Assembly: GCA_903834835.1 (NCBI GenBank)
Contig: CAILKO010000035.1
Coordinates: forward strand, 186,539 to 250,538
Source: an uncultured Pseudomonadota bacterium
GTDB lineage: Bacteria > Pseudomonadota > Gammaproteobacteria > Burkholderiales > SG8-39
Direction: 5' to 3'
DNA length: 64,000 bases
Below are positions 61,949 to 64,000 of the stretch, piece by piece; the first letter of the stretch is position 1, and each line of letters starts with the position of its first letter. The notes beneath the pieces were generated by a model. The model was not told the DNA's origin. It searched no databases and saw only the letters and a program-made list of their open reading frames with translations. The position numbers were made by a program, and so were the translations under genes.

Positions 61949-62923
61949 ATGAACCTCGCCGCACGCACCATTGCCAGCCTCGCTCTCGGGGCGATGCCGC
62001 TTGCCGCCGGCGCGCAATCCGGGGCGGCCGCCTATCCTTCGAAGTCCGTGCGCATCGTCATTCCCTTTCCGCCCGGCGGCACGGCCGATCTGCTCGCGCG
62101 CCTGTTCGCCGACCACCTGGCGAACACCTACAAGATCACGACGATCCCGGAGAGCCGCCCGGGCGGCGGCACGGTGCCTTCCACCGCCGCGGTCGCGGCG
62201 GCCGAACCGGACGGTTACACACTGCTCCTCGGCTCGCCCTCGCTTGCGACCTACAAGGTGTTTTTCAAGAACCCGTCGGTGGACACCGAGCGCGATCTCG
62301 CGCCGATTTCGCTGATGATGGTGAGCCCTTACGTGCTCGCCGTGAGCGCTTCGGTGCCCGCGAAGACGCTCGGCGAAGTGATCGCCTACGCCAAGGCGAA
62401 TCCGGGCAAGCTGAAGTACGGCGGCTACGGCAGCCAGTACCTCGCCACCGAGTTCTTCAAGCAGGTCGCCGGCGTGGACCTCTATCACATCGGCTACAAG
62501 GGCGATGCGCCGGCCATCACCGCGCTGATGACAGACGAAATACAGTTCCTGCTTTCGGTGCCGCTCACGCTGAAGCCGCACGTGGACAGCGGCAAGGTGC
62601 GCGCGCTCTCGAGCTCGATGACCACCATGCGTTCGCCCGGCATGCCGAGCGTGCCGAACACCACCGAGGCGGGGCTGCCCGGATTCGATGTGTCGATCGC
62701 CTTCGGACTCGTCGCGCCCGCGCGCACGCCGATGGACATCCGCGCGAAGCTTGCCAACGACGTGGCGCAGTTCGTCAAGAAGCCGGACGTGGTCTCGAAG
62801 TTCCAGCAAGCCGGATTCCAGCCCGTGAGCAGCACGCCCGATGAGTATGCGCGGATGCTCTCGACGGATATCCGGCGCTGGGTGGAGATCGCGAAGCGCC
62901 TGCCACCGATCGACGCACAGTAA
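61949..62923 (+). CDS. Bug-type tripartite tricarboxylate transporter substrate-binding protein, third copy
   Basis: 324 residues. Signal peptide to about residue 25 (AAGAQS), then YPSKSVRIVIPFPPGGTADL, PESRPGGGTVPSTAAVAAAE, GYTLLLGSPSLATYK, LYHIGYKGDAPAITALMTDE and the C-terminal EYARMLSTDIRRWVEIAKRL. Located inside the CoA-transferase/amidohydrolase/thiolase run, so it probably captures the substrate of this pathway. Confidence 0.93.
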   Translation: MNLAARTIASLALGAMPLAAGAQSGAAAYPSKSVRIVIPFPPGGTADLLARLFADHLANTYKITTIPESRPGGGTVPSTAAVAAAEPDGYTLLLGSPSLATYKVFFKNPSVDTERDLAPISLMMVSPYVLAVSASVPAKTLGEVIAYAKANPGKLKYGGYGSQYLATEFFKQVAGVDLYHIGYKGDAPAITALMTDEIQFLLSVPLTLKPHVDSGKVRALSSSMTTMRSPGMPSVPNTTEAGLPGFDVSIAFGLVAPARTPMDIRAKLANDVAQFVKKPDVVSKFQQAGFQPVSSTPDEYARMLSTDIRRWVEIAKRLPPIDAQ

Positions 62924-62953
62924 GCCGGCGGGATTCGACAGGCGGAGCGGCCG

Positions 62954-64000
62954 GTGACCGATACGAATTGCGCGATCGCCGGCATCGGCGAAACCGCCTA
63001 TGTGCGCGGCGCGGGCGCGAGCACGGTGCGGCTCGCGGCCGAGTGCTCGCTGCGCGCGATCCGCGACGCCGGCCTCGTGCCGGCGGACATCGACGGCATC
63101 ATCCTCTACTGGTTGTTCGAACCGCTCGATGCGGTGGACGTGGCAATGAGCCTCGGCATTCCGCGCCTTTCATGGATGCTGAATGTCGCAGGCGGCGGCA
63201 ACAACGGCGCGGGCGTCGTGACCACCGCGACCGCGGCGATCAACGCGGGGCTCGCGACCAACGTGCTGTGCCTGCACGCGGTGAACCGCTTTTCCGCGCG
63301 GCCCGACCGCAGCGGCGGGCCGAACCTGCTCGCGCCCTTCGGCCAGATCGCGGCGCCGCAGATGTTCGCGCTCTGGGCGCAGCGCCACATGCACGAATAC
63401 GGCACCACCGCTGAGCAGCTGGGCGAGATCGCGGTGACCTTCCGCCGCCACGCCGGCATGAACGAGCGCGCGCTGATGCGCAAGCCCATCACGCTTGAAG
63501 ACTATCTCGCGAGCCCGATGATCACCACACCCTTCCGGCTGCTCGATTGCTGCCTGGAAACCGATGGCGGCGCGGCATGCGTGGTCACCAGCACCGCGCG
63601 TGCGAAGGATCTGCGGCATCGCCCGGTGCACATCCTGGGCGGCGTATGCAACGCCTGGGGTCCCGCGGCGAACGAAGGCAGGACGGCGGATGAATACACC
63701 TCGCTCGGCTCGCGCTACGCGGGTCCGCGGCTCTGGGAGGGCACCGGTCTGCGTCCCCAGGACATGGATTTCGCCCAGCTCTACGACTGCTTCACGTACA
63801 GCGTGATCGCGCAGCTCGAGGACCTCGGCTTCTGCGGCAAAGGCGAGGGCGGCGCCTACGTCGAGGGTGGGCGCATCGGCATGCAGGGGGAGCTGCCGCT
63901 CAATACTTCGGGCGGACATCTGTCGGAAGGCTATGTGCGCACGATGAACCTCTTGAACGAGGCGGTGCGCCAGCTGCGCCGCGACTACGCCGGCACGCCG
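62954..64000 (+). CDS. thiolase family protein / lipid-transfer-like acetyl-CoA acetyltransferase (partial, 3' end outside window)
   Basis: 349 codons from GTG 62954 to the window edge, reading in frame to the last base. The start TDTNCAIAGIGETAYVRGAG and SVMLNVAGGGNNGAG-like block (residues WMLNVAGGGNNGAGVVTTAT), AAINAGLATNVLCLHAV, and the later FRLLDCCLETDGGAACVVTS and LYDCFTYSVIAQLEDLG are of the thiolase-like SCP2/lipid-transfer group. The classical nucleophile Cys (CxxxCASGxxA) is not in its usual place, and the region reads LNVAGGGNNG; such members often need a partner subunit (DUF35 type), which may be encoded beyond the edge. Confidence 0.88.
   Translation, partial: MTDTNCAIAGIGETAYVRGAGASTVRLAAECSLRAIRDAGLVPADIDGIILYWLFEPLDAVDVAMSLGIPRLSWMLNVAGGGNNGAGVVTTATAAINAGLATNVLCLHAVNRFSARPDRSGGPNLLAPFGQIAAPQMFALWAQRHMHEYGTTAEQLGEIAVTFRRHAGMNERALMRKPITLEDYLASPMITTPFRLLDCCLETDGGAACVVTSTARAKDLRHRPVHILGGVCNAWGPAANEGRTADEYTSLGSRYAGPRLWEGTGLRPQDMDFAQLYDCFTYSVIAQLEDLGFCGKGEGGAYVEGGRIGMQGELPLNTSGGHLSEGYVRTMNLLNEAVRQLRRDYAGTP

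Overview
The window is about 64 kb of a high-GC bacterial chromosome. The gene order (gpmA-envC-ctpA-moeB; hslVU; xerC-DUF484-dapF-acyltransferases-metK; SAH riboswitch-ahcY-metF), three Bug-type tripartite-tricarboxylate receptors, SlmA and the overall codon use point to a betaproteobacterium, probably Burkholderiales or a close relative. No rRNA, tRNA or CRISPR was recognised.

Layout. 1-17.4 kb is core housekeeping: a rhodanese (cut by the window edge), glycolysis, cell-wall and periplasmic proteolysis, sulfur-carrier activation, division control, argB, heat-shock genes (hsp20 and hslVU, each with a heat-shock sigma-type promoter candidate), a CobW GTPase, rlmI, xerC, dapF, two lipid A acyltransferases and metK. 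17.5-25.6 kb is a zinc (or related metal) homeostasis block: a Fur-family repressor, ZIP transporter, His-rich small protein, outer-membrane barrel, ZnuA and ZnuB on the minus strand, and divergently a zrg-type set (DUF2796, ABC ATPase, FtsX-like permease, DUF3299). The two arms share one intergenic region with a Fur/Zur-type inverted repeat, and no znuC ATPase is present. 25.6-38 kb holds the methyl cycle (SAH riboswitch, ahcY, metF), rubrerythrin, ttcA, a pteridine-reductase-like SDR, assorted enzymes and two Bug receptors.

38-45.1 kb is a variable island. It has a truncated Phd/YefM-like antitoxin, a MazEF-like toxin-antitoxin pair with an operator palindrome, the C-terminal stump of a Fic protein, and then an array of integron gene cassettes. 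The array is visibly AT-richer, all its genes point the same way, and each cassette ends in an attC-like inverted repeat. No integrase is in the window, so it is either a CALIN (cluster of attC sites lacking an integrase) or the distal part of a chromosomal integron. Its cargo is nuclease- and defence-flavoured: a zinc-finger protein overlapping an HNH nuclease gene, a proteasome-like Ntn hydrolase, a GIY-YIG nuclease, a 59-residue membrane protein, a TIR protein with a C-terminal membrane anchor, an HNH-like protein and one unknown. This is the most likely place for an undescribed system.

45.1-59.5 kb contains three related GSTs around an unusual 845-residue Ala/Glu/Arg coiled-coil protein with a C-terminal membrane segment, then MipA/OmpV, CCA transferase, another GST, mscL, an NDUFA9-like reductase, a soluble lytic transglycosylase, 5-formyl-THF cyclo-ligase, ilvA and a YqaA-type membrane protein. 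59.5-64 kb is an acyl-CoA catabolic-looking operon (CaiB/BaiF CoA-transferase, amidohydrolase, Bug receptor, thiolase-like protein) that runs off the right edge.

Three intergenic palindromes share the half-site AGTAAC/GTTACT (about 9.59, 17.51 and 46.72 kb) and are not explained by the annotated genes. All calls are from reading the sequence and recalling families; no database search was run.
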